A stretch of 50,904 nucleotides of DNA from Akkermansiaceae bacterium (GTDB lineage: Bacteria; Verrucomicrobiota; Verrucomicrobiia; Verrucomicrobiales; Akkermansiaceae), in the NCBI GenBank assembly GCA_903888515.1, contig CAISTY010000146.1, forward strand, positions 1 through 50,904, read 5' to 3'. Made by a program: the position numbers and the translations under genes. This document shows, piece after piece, positions 8,215 through 16,920 of the stretch. The first letter of the stretch is position 1. Every line of letters starts with the position of its first letter. The notes beneath the pieces were generated by a model. The model did no database searches, was not told the origin of the DNA, and saw only the letters and a program-made list of their open reading frames with translations.

Positions 8215-9396
8215 TCAGATGAAGCGCACGGCGTGTTTTTTCGAGAGCTTGAGGATGTCGCCCGGTCTAACAGACAGCGGCGCGTTGGGGTCGGTGAGTT
8301 TGCTGCCGTTGAGTTGGACCGAGCCGGTGGTGATGAATTGTTTGCGCAATTCGCTATTGGATTTTTCCAGGGTGAAGGCAGCCTTGAAGGCGTGGGCGGT
8401 GAGGCTGAGGACTGTGAGATCGGCGGGCAGGTCGGTTATGGACAGTTCCGGCAGATCGGCGGCTTGCAGGTCCTTTTTCGAGAAGCGCGTGTCCCAATCG
8501 GTGCGGGCGGCGCGGCCGGCGGGTGCGCCATGGTAGCGGGCGGTGAGTTTTTCCGCGAGGGTCTTTTTGGCGTCCATCGGGTGGCCGGACGGGTCGCGGG
8601 CCTCACCTAACAGGAGCAGGTAATAGCGGTCCATCAGATCGTCGGACACACTCATGAGTTTGCCGAACATTTCCTGTGGCGGGTCGCTGACGCCGATGTA
8701 GTTGCCATAGGATTTGGACATTTTCCGGACGCCGTCGAGGCCCTCCAGCAATGGCATGACGATCACGACTTGTGGTGGCTGGCCTTCCTCTTTCTGGAGG
8801 TCGCGGCCGACGAGGATGTTGAAGAGTTGGTCGGTGCCGCCGAGTTCGACATCGGCGCGGATTTCCACCGAGTCCCACCCCTGCATGATCGGGTATTGGA
8901 GTTCGTGGAGGCGGATTTCCTGGCCGGCGTCGAGGCGGTTGCGGAAATCCTCGCGCTGGAGCATTTGTTGAAGGGTGACACGCGAGTTGAGTTTGAGGAT
9001 TTCCTCGTAGCTCATTTTGCGGAACCAATCGCCGTTGTACACGATTTCGGTTAGGGCTTTGTCGAGGATCTTGAACGCCTGGTCGGTGTAGGTGGCGGCG
9101 TTGACGAGCACCTCGTCGCGGGTGAGTGGCGGGCGGGTGGCGGTGCGGCCCGACGGATCGCCGATGGTGGCGGTGAAATCGCCGATGAGCAGGATTGCCT
9201 GGTGGCCGAGTTGTTGGAACTGGCGGAGTTTTTCCAGCGCCACGGTGTGGCCGAAATGGATATCCGGCGCGGTGGGATCGACGCCGAGTTTGACGCGCAA
9301 CGGGCGACCGAGGCGGAGTTTTTCCAATAGTTCTTTTTCAGATAGAACTTTGGCGGAGCCGGCGGTGAGGTGGGCGAGTTGCTGTTCGGGGGACAT
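8215..9396 (-). CDS. tyrS: tyrosyl-tRNA synthetase
   Basis: A 393-residue class I aminoacyl-tRNA synthetase that charges tRNA-Tyr in the cytoplasm. It has the HIGH-type motif HFGH at residues 47-50 preceded by GVDPTAPDIH, the tyrosine-binding core (QYPIMQGWDSVEIRADVELGGTDQLFNIL), the KMSKS loop at ~226-230 (RKMSKSYGN), and a C-terminal S4 RNA-binding domain from ~330 (LRKQFITTGSVQLNGSKL, split here in sense). The DPTAPDIH form belongs to the TyrZ-like branch. Length and motifs are complete. It lies downstream of a lipase-like gene on the same strand, across 174 bp, and ends about 40 bp from the convergent Clp remnant. Confidence 0.97.
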   Translation of the reverse strand: MSPEQQLAHLTAGSAKVLSEKELLEKLRLGRPLRVKLGVDPTAPDIHFGHTVALEKLRQFQQLGHQAILLIGDFTATIGDPSGRTATRPPLTRDEVLVNAATYTDQAFKILDKALTEIVYNGDWFRKMSYEEILKLNSRVTLQQMLQREDFRNRLDAGQEIRLHELQYPIMQGWDSVEIRADVELGGTDQLFNILVGRDLQKEEGQPPQVVIVMPLLEGLDGVRKMSKSYGNYIGVSDPPQEMFGKLMSVSDDLMDRYYLLLLGEARDPSGHPMDAKKTLAEKLTARYHGAPAGRAARTDWDTRFSKKDLQAADLPELSITDLPADLTVLSLTAHAFKAAFTLEKSNSELRKQFITTGSVQLNGSKLTDPNAPLSVRPGDILKLSKKHAVRFI

Positions 9397-9570
9397 GGCG
9401 GTGGAAATTGTGAATTGTGAATTTTAAATTTTGGATTGCCTGCGGCTATGCCATTTAGGGCTGCGCCAAATTTTTCCAAGTTCGCCAATGCTCACTCTGC
9501 GTTCAAAACGAAGAGGAAGAGAAGAAGGGATTAGGCGCATGCGGTCTGATATTTGTTTCGGATTTCAGAT
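9397..9570. repeat. intergenic gap with two heptanucleotide runs
   Basis: No gene. About 9412-9446 reads as AATTGTG, AATTGTG, AATTTTA, AATTTTG; about 9555-9580 as GGATTTC, AGATTTA, AGATTTC. These are two more short members of the 7-bp-period arrays found at 1846, 35484, 38098 and 50673. They lie directly upstream of tyrS and just downstream of the lipase stop. Confidence 0.6.
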
Positions 9571-11166
9571 TTAAGATTTCGTGCTTTCTTGGAGGTGCGA
9601 TTGGAGGATGCGTTTGAGTTCCCGGGCGGCTTCGGGGTTGTCGGGCACGCTGTGATTGGAGGGGACGATGAGTTCGGTCGCGACCGGCGAGACATGGGAG
9701 GATTCGTAGGGGACGACGCCGTCGCTGCTGTTAGGGGTGTCGCCTTTGCCGCGGTCGCCGATGATGGAATGGAAGGTGATGCGGGCGGGCAGGGGCAGTT
9801 TGTTGAGCGCGATATTGGCTTTGTTGTTAGGAGAAAGGCTGCTGATGGAGGTGGGAAGGCGTGGTGTGGGATTTTCGCCCTGGATGACGTCGCCCATGAC
9901 CAACAGGGTGGTGCTGAGTAGATCGACGGTGAGGCTTTTCGGGAGCCGAATGAGGCGGGAAATCCACTGGCTGATGCGCCAATTTGCGGTCGGGCTGCCG
10001 CGATGGGGGACGGCGAGGAAGACGACGCGATTCGGTTCGGCCAGCGGTTGATAGAGCGTGGTTTCACGGATGAGCGAGCGGGTGGTGTCAGGAATTGCGG
10101 ATGGGTCGGCGGGTTTCTTGACCAGCGAGTCATGGAGCACGGTCTTGGGATCGGTGACGCTGGAGCGAGTGAGGAGGCCGCCCATGGAGTGGGCGACGAC
10201 GACCATGCGCTTGAGGTTGCGGTCATTGCCCTTGGTGCGGGCATACGAGCAGGTTTCGCGCATGATTTCGCGGAATTTCATGCTGCTGAAGAGCCAGGGA
10301 TTGCCGGTCGGGTAGTTGTAGAGCCAGATCTGATAGTTTTCGCGGAACCAGGGTTCTGGTGCGAGTTCGTTGATCATGTTTTTGAAGGCATCCGGGCTGG
10401 ACACCAGGCCGTGGACGAAGACGAGCGGAATTTTCCCCGGATCGTAGGGTTGGACGAAATAGATGGCGGTTTCCTGCATATAGCGTTCCGGCAGGATCAC
10501 ATTCTGGATTTTCAGGTCATCGAGTTCGCACATGTGCCAGAAGAACGCGTTGGGGGCGGTCCAATCGGCGGCGAGCCGGTGGGTGGTGGTGCCGATTTGC
10601 AGATCGTCGTGGAGCCAGCGGTGGGTGAAGTGCCAGACGGGAGGGCCCGGACCGTCGAACGCGAGGGTGGCGGTGATGATGGAGGGTTGTCCGTTAGGGA
10701 GCCGGAAACGTTCGCGCGGACTGCCGACGGGTGGGTTTTTTTTCCAGCCGACCAAGGGAACGCCGACGCCCTCGGTAGTTTGGTGGGTATGGACCGAGCG
10801 TATGTTCACCAGCGACGCGGGAAACAGGGCTTCGAGTTTTCCGGGATCGGCTTCGTGCAGCTTGGGGGTGGCCATGCGGGTGCCGAGGGCTGCTGCGCGG
10901 GTGTCCCATCCATCAGGTCCGCAGCGGAGTTGATCGAACAATTTGGCGATAGTGGCATTGTAACGGGCGCGTGCCGTCGCCCATTCCGCCTTGCGGGAGG
11001 GGTTTCCGAGGATCGCCCAGTCGTGTCGGGCATCGGCAATCAAGGAAACCGCGGGGCCGCGCGAGGTGCGCGGAACATGTTGGCACCGCGGCGGTTGGGG
11101 CGCCCCGCACTGGCAAAGCAGGGCGGCTAACAAAAGCGGAGCAAGGCGGCGGAAGATCGGTGGCAT
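9571..11166 (-). CDS. alpha/beta-hydrolase (lipase-like) lipoprotein
   Basis: A 531-residue exported protein. The N-terminus RRLAPLLLAALLCQCG is a lipoprotein signal with a usable lipobox (LCQC, lipidated Cys ~20). The hydrolase fold occupies about residues 240-520: oxyanion strand VFVHGLVSSP, nucleophile elbow VVAHSMGGLL, an acidic loop SSDGVVPYESS and a late SNHSVP supplying the likely catalytic His. The ~200 residues before the fold are specific to this family. It probably hydrolyses a lipid or ester substrate in the periplasm or at the outer membrane; the substrate cannot be told. It sits upstream of tyrS on the same strand, but the 174-bp gap with repeats argues against one operon. Confidence 0.85.
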   Translation of the reverse strand: MPPIFRRLAPLLLAALLCQCGAPQPPRCQHVPRTSRGPAVSLIADARHDWAILGNPSRKAEWATARARYNATIAKLFDQLRCGPDGWDTRAAALGTRMATPKLHEADPGKLEALFPASLVNIRSVHTHQTTEGVGVPLVGWKKNPPVGSPRERFRLPNGQPSIITATLAFDGPGPPVWHFTHRWLHDDLQIGTTTHRLAADWTAPNAFFWHMCELDDLKIQNVILPERYMQETAIYFVQPYDPGKIPLVFVHGLVSSPDAFKNMINELAPEPWFRENYQIWLYNYPTGNPWLFSSMKFREIMRETCSYARTKGNDRNLKRMVVVAHSMGGLLTRSSVTDPKTVLHDSLVKKPADPSAIPDTTRSLIRETTLYQPLAEPNRVVFLAVPHRGSPTANWRISQWISRLIRLPKSLTVDLLSTTLLVMGDVIQGENPTPRLPTSISSLSPNNKANIALNKLPLPARITFHSIIGDRGKGDTPNSSDGVVPYESSHVSPVATELIVPSNHSVPDNPEAARELKRILQSHLQESTKS

Positions 11167-11376
11167 GTCTGCGGGAACGCGCGAAGCATGCCTGATGTGG
11201 AAATTCTGCCAAGCCCGGAAAAAACCGGCGGGCTTCGGGCGATTTGCGGGTTTCCGGCGAAGCGCTCCTATCTGTAGGCTTGATTTTCATTTCGAAACAA
11301 GGTAGTTTGTGTGCGTTGGAACAACGAATATGAAGCCGCAACCAAACCTCGTCATCGCCTGAGAACCCGTCTCCCG

Positions 11377-11700
11377 ATGCCCAAGCCCAAGCCAACCCTC
11401 CACCTCTTTGCCGGATCTAACGGAGCTGGCAAAACTACCTTCGCTCAAATCGAAATCCACTACCTCTGGCTGCCATCCCCGGTGCTCGCGCTCCGTCGTA
11501 TCGCCCAACGCGTCACAATGGGCGGCCATTCCGTTCCGGAAGAGGATGTTAGGCGGCGCTTTGATCGCAGCCTCAGCCATTTTGCGGAAATTTACGCACT
11601 CCTTGCAGATCTTTGGACCATTTGGGACAACCGACCCCAGCCTCCACGCTTGCTCTTCACCTCGGAAAGCGCCACCGTGTCCCCGTTCAAGCAGTTATGA
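11377..11700 (+). pseudogene. zeta-toxin-like kinase gene with internal deletion
   Basis: The start (ATG 11377) encodes LHLFAGSNGAGKTTFA, the P-loop end of the zeta-toxin/UDP-N-acetylglucosamine kinase family. Directly after it comes LWLPSPVLALRRIAQRVTMGGHSVPEEDVRRRF...LWTIWDN, which is the C-terminal third of the same family. Roughly 100 residues that should lie between them, holding the substrate-binding and catalytic Asp/Arg residues, are gone, without a frameshift. The product should be inactive. It overlaps the following small gene by an ATGA. Confidence 0.8.
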
Positions 11701-11870
11701 TGAAGCCAACGGTCAAATCCCCTGCGCCTGTCAAGGCACCCCATCCTTCGATTCTCCGTGGCCAAGCCGCCGCCAAAGCCATGGCCAAGGAACTCCGCGC
11801 CGAACACAAACGCTGGAACCTGCCCCTGCTCTCCTGGAAAAACGGCAAAGTCGTCGCCACCAAACCATGA
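11697..11870 (+). CDS. small partner (putative antitoxin) of the zeta-like toxin
   Basis: A 57-residue basic protein; ATG 11697 overlaps the toxin stop (ATGA), with a second ATG at 11700. The sequence ILRGQAAAKAMAKELRAEH followed by WNLPLLSWKNGKVVATKP matches the type of small protein found beside zeta-toxin-like genes in Verrucomicrobia and other bacteria, where it is presumed to be the antitoxin or chaperone. It is intact while the toxin is deleted, as expected if the toxin alone was under selection for loss. It ends 80 bp before tRNA-His. Confidence 0.7.
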   Translation: MMKPTVKSPAPVKAPHPSILRGQAAAKAMAKELRAEHKRWNLPLLSWKNGKVVATKP

Positions 11871-11950
11871 ACCTACGTCCGGCGATGCGGGTGATTTTTT
11901 CCTTTGCAAACCGGCGGGCGTGGCGTAACCCTGCCGTCCGCCGTTCAATG

Positions 11951-12025
11951 GTGGTCGTAGTTCAATGGTAGAGCCCCAGATTGTGATTCTGGTTGTTGCG
12001 GGTTCGAGTCCCGTCGATCACCCCA
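11951..12025 (+). tRNA. tRNA-His (anticodon GTG)
   Basis: Complete cloverleaf: acceptor GTGGTCG/CGATCAC (one G-T pair), anticodon stem CCAGA/TCTGG with loop TTGTGAT and anticodon GTG at 11983-11985, T arm GGGTTCGAGTCCC, encoded CCA at 12023-12025. The extra 5' G (11950) opposite C73 (12022) is the histidine identity element. Confidence 0.97.
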
Positions 12026-12092
12026 TCTTTCCCATTGGGGTTTCAGGCGTGTAAAGCCCGGGCGGGGAGGAAGGAACCGTAGCCAATCGACC

Positions 12093-12776
12093 ATGCAGCC
12101 GCTGGAAAGCCGGATAGACTATCAGTTTCGCGATGCCCTGCTGTTAGCAGAGGCGTTGACGCATCCGAGTTTCGCCTACGAGGCGCACCAGCCGCATTGC
12201 GACAACCAGCGGCTCGAATTTCTCGGTGATGCAGTGCTGCAATTGATTGTCACTGAAGAACTCTTCAAGAGGTTTGGGGATTTAACCGAGGGCCAGCTCA
12301 CGAAGATGCGTGCACGCGTGGTTTCCCGCCGGGCACTCGCCTGCTTCGCCATGGCCATTCATCTGGGCGGTGACATTCGGCTAGGCAAAGGCGAGGAGGC
12401 CAGCGGTGGCCGCCGCCGGCTATCAATCTTGGCGGACGCCTTCGAGGCGCTCATCGGCGCGGTGTATCTCGACTCCGATCTGGAACAGGCCCGCGCATGG
12501 GTGGTGCGTTTGTTAGAACCGGAAATCGGCGGCATGATCACCAACCCCGGGGAGCGGAATCCGAAAGGCGAGTTGCAGGAACAACTGCAAGCAATCCATC
12601 CGCAAGCCCCGGTGTACCGGATCATCCGCGAGAGCGGCCTGGACCACCGGCGCGTGTTCCAAGCCGAAGTCTCATGGCAAAACCAGGTGCTCGGCACCGG
12701 CAAGGGCAAGAGCAAAAAGGAAGCGGAAATCCGCGCCGCCAGCGAAGCCCTGCGTTCCCGCCTGTGGGAAACGTGA
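12093..12776 (+). CDS. rnc: ribonuclease III
   Basis: A 227-residue double-strand-specific endoribonuclease that matures rRNA and cuts structured mRNAs. Residues 1-145 form the RNase III domain with the signature NQRLEFLGDAVL (E42, D46) and the second metal site ADAFEALIGAVYLD (D115, E118). Residues ~155-224 are a dsRBD ending in KGKSKKEAEIRAASEAL. Length and both catalytic motifs are standard. It begins 67 bp after tRNA-His and may share its promoter region; the two could be cotranscribed, but no promoter is clear. Confidence 0.97.
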   Translation: MQPLESRIDYQFRDALLLAEALTHPSFAYEAHQPHCDNQRLEFLGDAVLQLIVTEELFKRFGDLTEGQLTKMRARVVSRRALACFAMAIHLGGDIRLGKGEEASGGRRRLSILADAFEALIGAVYLDSDLEQARAWVVRLLEPEIGGMITNPGERNPKGELQEQLQAIHPQAPVYRIIRESGLDHRRVFQAEVSWQNQVLGTGKGKSKKEAEIRAASEALRSRLWET

Positions 12777-12822
12777 CTCAAATTCCTTGAACAATCCGCA
12801 GGTTACTCGACGTTGTATCATT

Positions 12823-13203
12823 ATGCCGCGCGTCAAACCGCTTGTTGTTTGCTGTTGGATCGCCTTCGGGTTGGTCGCGGCGATACATTGGTCACTGGAT
12901 GCACCGGGCGATCTGGCCAACGATTTTTACTGCTGGGCGACCGCCGTCACCATGCATGATCCAGGCGTGCCGGTGAAGCATGAGAGCGCGTCCGCGGTGA
13001 CGGCTCGCCGGGTGGGCTGTCGTGCGTCCCATCCGATGCCGATCGTAACAGCCGAGTGCGGATTTCCTCGCGCGATGTGCGGCCACGCAATTCCGGCTAT
13101 CCCGCTGAGCCAGATGGATGGCGAGATTTCTTTCCTGTTGCAAAGCTGGCAGTTCAGCCGCCGCACGGCGCTCGCTCCCAGAGCGCCATCCCTCTGCGCC
13201 TGA
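12823..13203 (+). CDS. hypothetical protein with N-terminal signal/membrane segment
   Basis: A 126-residue open frame from ATG 12823, 47 bp after rnc. It starts with a basic residue and a hydrophobic stretch (KPLVVCCWIAFGLVAAIHW) suited to a signal peptide or single membrane anchor. The rest is not recognised, is fairly Cys- and Pro-rich, and has no repeats. An overlapping frame on the - strand (12892-13209) is about as long but has no signal-like start. I slightly favour the + strand frame; it may still be non-coding. Confidence 0.35.
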   Translation: MPRVKPLVVCCWIAFGLVAAIHWSLDAPGDLANDFYCWATAVTMHDPGVPVKHESASAVTARRVGCRASHPMPIVTAECGFPRAMCGHAIPAIPLSQMDGEISFLLQSWQFSRRTALAPRAPSLCA

Positions 13204-13387
13204 CTCCAAGCGCGGCCCGCGTCCGATTGCCTGTTAGGATTCGCGGGGTGGAACCGTGTCCGCAGGTGTGACCGCCCCGGTTGCAGCGCCCGGTACCGGG
13301 AAAATCACCGCAGTCCGGGAATGCAAATTATCCAACATGTTTATTGATGCCAACAAACCATAACTTGAACACTAACACTAACACACT

Positions 13388-13660
13388 ATGAAATGCCCAC
13401 AATGCACTGAAACCGACCTGGTGATGACCGACCGCCAAGGCGTGGAAATCGATTATTGCCCCAAATGCCGCGGCGTGTGGCTGGACCGGGGGGAGCTCGA
13501 TAAGATCATCGAGCGATCGGCGATCGCTCCGGCGTCCCAAGCTGCGCCCGGCTACCGCAACGAACCGCAAAGATACTCCAAACACGATGACCACCACGAC
13601 GAGCACGGCAATTACGGCCAACATCGCAAAAAATCGTGGTTGTCGGAAATGTTTGACTAA
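13388..13660 (+). CDS. TFIIB-type zinc-ribbon protein
   Basis: A 90-residue protein whose first ~45 residues are a zf-TFIIB domain: KCPQC and DYCPKCRGVWLDRGELDKII supply the CxxC/CxxC zinc site and the conserved GVWLDxGEL signature. The C-terminal half is polar with a His/Asp cluster (HDDHHDEHGNYGQH), which could bind further metal, and ends in WLSEMFD. Small proteins of this family are widespread but their function is unknown. It stands alone 88 bp before the M48 peptidase gene. Confidence 0.85.
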   Translation: MKCPQCTETDLVMTDRQGVEIDYCPKCRGVWLDRGELDKIIERSAIAPASQAAPGYRNEPQRYSKHDDHHDEHGNYGQHRKKSWLSEMFD

Positions 13661-13747
13661 CAATTTCAGCAACTCGCAGATTTCCCCGCGTTGGCTGGAT
13701 GGCACCCGCCGATCCGGACAATGCCGGGGTTCACCAGTTCCACGACC

Positions 13748-14668
13748 ATGAGCCATCATTCCCACCTGCCGCCTGAAGTTGACGATGCGATCCGTGCGTT
13801 TATCCGCCGGCACAAGCGGGGCCTGCGCTGGGGCTTGCTGGCGGCGGGGTTGCTGGCGCTGGTGCTGGTCGGGGTGGCGGGCTGGGGACTTTACCGCGGG
13901 GCCATCCGCCTCAAGGATGTAGTGAAGGATTCGGTGGCGGGGAAAACCCCGGCCGTGCGATTGCCGTTAGAGTGGGAGAAACCGCTCGGGGATTCCGCTC
14001 TGGCGCAATTGCGCGGCCAATACCCGTTCGTCACCGACCGCCAGGTGCTCGATCCGCTTGAGCGCCTCGCCGCGCCGCTCTTTGCGCTGTCGGCGAATGC
14101 CTCCGACCGGTATGCGCTCTTCGTCACCACATCCAAGGAAATCAACGCGTTCGCGCTGCCCGGCGGGACGATTGTGTTCCACCGTGGATTGTTAGAGCGG
14201 GCGCGCACGGCGGAGGAAATCCAGGGCGTGCTGGCGCACGAGATGGCGCATGTGCGGAAGCGCCACGGCGTGCTTCAACTGGTGCAGAACATCGGCATGG
14301 ACCTCGCCATCCAACAACTCCAGGGAGGCGAAAGCCGGATGCTCGACTCGCTCATTCGCGACAGCGGCCAACTCATGAGCCTGAAGTTCAGTCGCGATCA
14401 CGAGCGTGCGGCCGATGACCTGGGCTGGCAATTGTTAGAGCAGGCGCAAATCAGTCCCAAAGGCATGGGGAGTTTCTTTGCCGGGCTCAATGCGGACGCA
14501 AACGCCGGCAACGCCACGCCGATTCCGCTGCTGAGCACCCATCCGGCACCGCAGGAACGCATGGACCGCTTGGAACAGAAGACGGCGGCCCTCGGATCTC
14601 GCGAGTTCCTGTCGTTTGCGGGACCGTTCAGTGATTTGCAGGCGGCACTGGATGGCGCGGTGAAATAG
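13748..14668 (+). CDS. membrane-anchored M48-family metallopeptidase
   Basis: A 306-residue protein; I prefer ATG 13748 because the upstream 19 residues do not look like a leader. One transmembrane segment spans ~27-49 (LRWGLLAAGLLALVLVGVAG). The peptidase domain has HEMAH at 164-168 (zinc ligands H164 and H168, catalytic E165) and the third ligand E219 in RDHERAAD. AFALPGGTIVFHRGLL before the site is typical of the BepA/YfgC-HtpX-type M48 proteases that act on misfolded envelope proteins. No TPR domain follows, so this is the short form. The gene ends at 14668 with no terminator that I can see. Confidence 0.9.
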   Translation: MSHHSHLPPEVDDAIRAFIRRHKRGLRWGLLAAGLLALVLVGVAGWGLYRGAIRLKDVVKDSVAGKTPAVRLPLEWEKPLGDSALAQLRGQYPFVTDRQVLDPLERLAAPLFALSANASDRYALFVTTSKEINAFALPGGTIVFHRGLLERARTAEEIQGVLAHEMAHVRKRHGVLQLVQNIGMDLAIQQLQGGESRMLDSLIRDSGQLMSLKFSRDHERAADDLGWQLLEQAQISPKGMGSFFAGLNADANAGNATPIPLLSTHPAPQERMDRLEQKTAALGSREFLSFAGPFSDLQAALDGAVK

Positions 14669-15027
14669 CAGGGGCAGGAATCCCGCCGTCCATCACTCTA
14701 TCGGATTGGCGGGTAACAGGGGCGTACGCGCACATGACCTCAGCATCATTGAACAACTGATTTTGCTGGTGGCGGGACTGCCGCCAGGTTTCGCGGCTGA
14801 TGAGTCCGAGTCTCCACGGGCCGAAGCCGCTCACGGCGACGGGAAAATCGCGGCCCGAACCGCCATCGCCGATGAGTAGGACATGGCAGTCGATTTTGCG
14901 CAGCGCGGCCTGTGGCATGTGGAAGAAATAACAATACTTCAATCAGGATCGATGGAATTCGAGGATTTCCGTAAGAATTACGGGCAACACGTTGACACGG
15001 GTGCGTGGTCATATTTAAGTGTCCTCC
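14669..15027. other. gap with a possible - strand coding relic
   Basis: There is no clear gene. On the - strand from about 14942 to 14700 a frame reads MPQAALRKIDCHVLLIGDGG, then FPVAVSGFGPWRLGLISRETW, which looks more protein-like than the surrounding frames but has no recognised family and no good start. It could be the remnant of a lost gene. No repeats or hairpins of note. Confidence 0.3.
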
Positions 15028-15606
15028 ATGAATGGTTTCCGGCGGATCTTGGTTTGCGGAGCGGCGTTATTGTCGTTCGGCTGCGCGGACATGCGGAAGG
15101 AAAACACGTGGCAGGGAGCGGTGATTCAGCACGCCAGGCAGTTGGGTTACCGCAACTGGATCGTCATCGCCGAGGCTTCGTTTCCGGCGCAAAGCCGACC
15201 CGGCGTGCGCCAGGTGATGGCACCGGTCGAGGTTCCTGAAGCGCTCGATTACGTGCTGCGCGTTTTGGAGCAGACCGAAGATGTGCGGCCGCAGATTCAT
15301 GTGACGCGCGAGTTGCGGTCGGTTGAAAACGACTTTGCGCCGGGGATCGACGATTTGCGCAAGCGGATGAAGAGTGCTCTTCACGGTCACGATACGACCG
15401 AGCTCGACCAGCAATCGTTGCTGACCCTGTTAGAGGATGCCAACCGCAGTTATGATGTTCTGGTGATCCGCACACAGAGCGCTTTGCCTTATTCCTCGAT
15501 ATTTTTGGAACTCAAGCCGGGTTATTGGGATGAGCTGTCCGAGTCCCGCTTGCGCGAGCGCATTGATCGCGAGCGCGCGCAAAAACTGGTGCGGCCCTTC
15601 CCCTGA
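15028..15606 (+). CDS. RbsD/FucU-fold lipoprotein
   Basis: A 192-residue protein from ATG 15028 (ATG 15019 is possible). The signal ILVCGAALLSFGCADM has a lipobox (FGC), so it should be exported and lipidated. The mature part resembles RbsD/FucU sugar mutarotases: HARQLGYRNWIVIAEASFPAQ with GVRQV corresponds to the RbsD start, and VIRTQSALPYSSIFLEL to its VIRTGE-x-PYANIIL end. The catalytic His of RbsD (in LGH) is replaced by LGY, so mutarotase activity is doubtful. RbsD proteins are normally cytoplasmic; an exported version is unusual. Neighbours give no hint of a sugar pathway. Confidence 0.7.
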   Translation: MNGFRRILVCGAALLSFGCADMRKENTWQGAVIQHARQLGYRNWIVIAEASFPAQSRPGVRQVMAPVEVPEALDYVLRVLEQTEDVRPQIHVTRELRSVENDFAPGIDDLRKRMKSALHGHDTTELDQQSLLTLLEDANRSYDVLVIRTQSALPYSSIFLELKPGYWDELSESRLRERIDRERAQKLVRPFP

Positions 15607-15622
15607 CGCATTATTGAAACCC

Positions 15623-16696
15623 TCAACCCGCCGTGTACAGCTCGGCGAAGACCATCATCCCGCCCGCGGTTTGCAGCGTGGTGACCACGAACACGTCGAC
15701 GGTCGTGCCGATTTTCGCCAGTGCATGGTTCACCACGATCATCGTGCCATCGGGCAGGTATCCCACTCCCTGATGGTCTTCCTTGCCGGTGCGCACCAGC
15801 GCGATGCGGATTTTCTGTCCCACGGACACGTTGGGTTTCAGTGCGTCATCGAGTTCGTGGATGTTGAGGACATCCACCCCTTGGAGTTTGGCGACTTTGG
15901 CCAGGTTTTCATCCGCAGTCATGAGGCGTGCGTTGAGCATGCGGGCCGTTTCGATGAGGCGCGAGTTGAGCGTTTCCGTATCACGGGCGGGCGCGGTGTC
16001 GTGAATGGAAATCTGGATATCCGGTGACTTTTGCATGTGTTCGAGGCAATCCAGGCCGCGCTGGCTGCGATGGCGGTGGCTGTTGATTCCGGAATCCGTC
16101 ATGATCTGCAATTCATCCAACACAAAGCGCGGAACGATCACCCGGCCGTGCAGGAATCCCGAGCGCAGGATGCCCACCACCCGGCCGTCGATCACGGCAT
16201 CCAGATCCAACACCAGAGGTTGGCCGGACGAAGCATCCTGGCGGAATCGCACATAGGGGATGATAAAGGCGAAATCATCGCGGTTGCCGCGCAGCGACAA
16301 CACCGCGCCGAGAAAGCCGAGACTGGCAAACAAGGTCACATCCAACGCCAAGCGCATGGCGTTGATCGCCACCTCGCCGTTTCCCTTGGCTTCGAGTTGT
16401 TCGCGGAAGGCCAGTTCCAGCAGTTTGGAAATCTCCACCCGCGTCAGCAGCCATGCGCACAACAAACCCACGGCCAGGCCGAAGGTGGCCGTGGAAAACC
16501 CCCGCAAGGTGAAACCTTTCATCAAGGCTTCCATCCAGATGAACAAGGTCGCCACCGCCAAGCCGCTCAAAACGCCCGTGGATATTGAGAATTCAAACAG
16601 GGTTCCCTTGGTGCTCAGAGCGATGGCCGCGCCGGCCGCCGCGCAAATAAGCTGATAGGTCAGACGTGCGACATTGACAGATGGAGGAGAGGTCAT
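15623..16696 (-). CDS. PIN- and TRAM-domain integral membrane protein (YacL type)
   Basis: A 357-residue protein with four N-terminal membrane helices (about 12-28, 38-56, 66-86, 118-134). Next comes a PIN nuclease domain (~160-280) with the acidic residues in LDLDAVIDGR, VLDELQ and LMTADENLAKVA, then a TRAM domain at the C-terminus (KPNVSVGQKIRIALVRTGKE...GVGYLPDGTMIVV). This is the architecture of Bacillus YacL and its relatives, whose RNA or DNA target is unknown. The gene is complete, convergent with the RbsD-like gene (17-bp gap) and followed upstream by ~220 bp without a gene. Confidence 0.92.
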   Translation of the reverse strand: MTSPPSVNVARLTYQLICAAAGAAIALSTKGTLFEFSISTGVLSGLAVATLFIWMEALMKGFTLRGFSTATFGLAVGLLCAWLLTRVEISKLLELAFREQLEAKGNGEVAINAMRLALDVTLFASLGFLGAVLSLRGNRDDFAFIIPYVRFRQDASSGQPLVLDLDAVIDGRVVGILRSGFLHGRVIVPRFVLDELQIMTDSGINSHRHRSQRGLDCLEHMQKSPDIQISIHDTAPARDTETLNSRLIETARMLNARLMTADENLAKVAKLQGVDVLNIHELDDALKPNVSVGQKIRIALVRTGKEDHQGVGYLPDGTMIVVNHALAKIGTTVDVFVVTTLQTAGGMMVFAELYTAG

Positions 16697-16920
16697 GGCA
16701 GTGGATACGGCACCAACATCTTTATTTCCCAGCCGCCCTGCAAGACGAATCCGGCAGACGACCGGAATCGGCCCCCGCTATTCTTTCTTCCAAATCCGAT
16801 TCCGCCTGTTAGCATGCGCCCGAATCATGCGAGTTTCCCACCCGGTCCAGACTTGCCCGCCTCCATTTGGGGCACTGGTGACATGCCACATTTCCTCCAC
16901 CGCTCAAAGCGCCTGATGCC

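Noticed and set aside
10003..11130. Long + strand ORF opposite the lipase gene, and similar frames at 20464-21591, 22177-23034 and 23657-24742
   Set aside because: All are antisense to well-supported genes and show no domain of their own.
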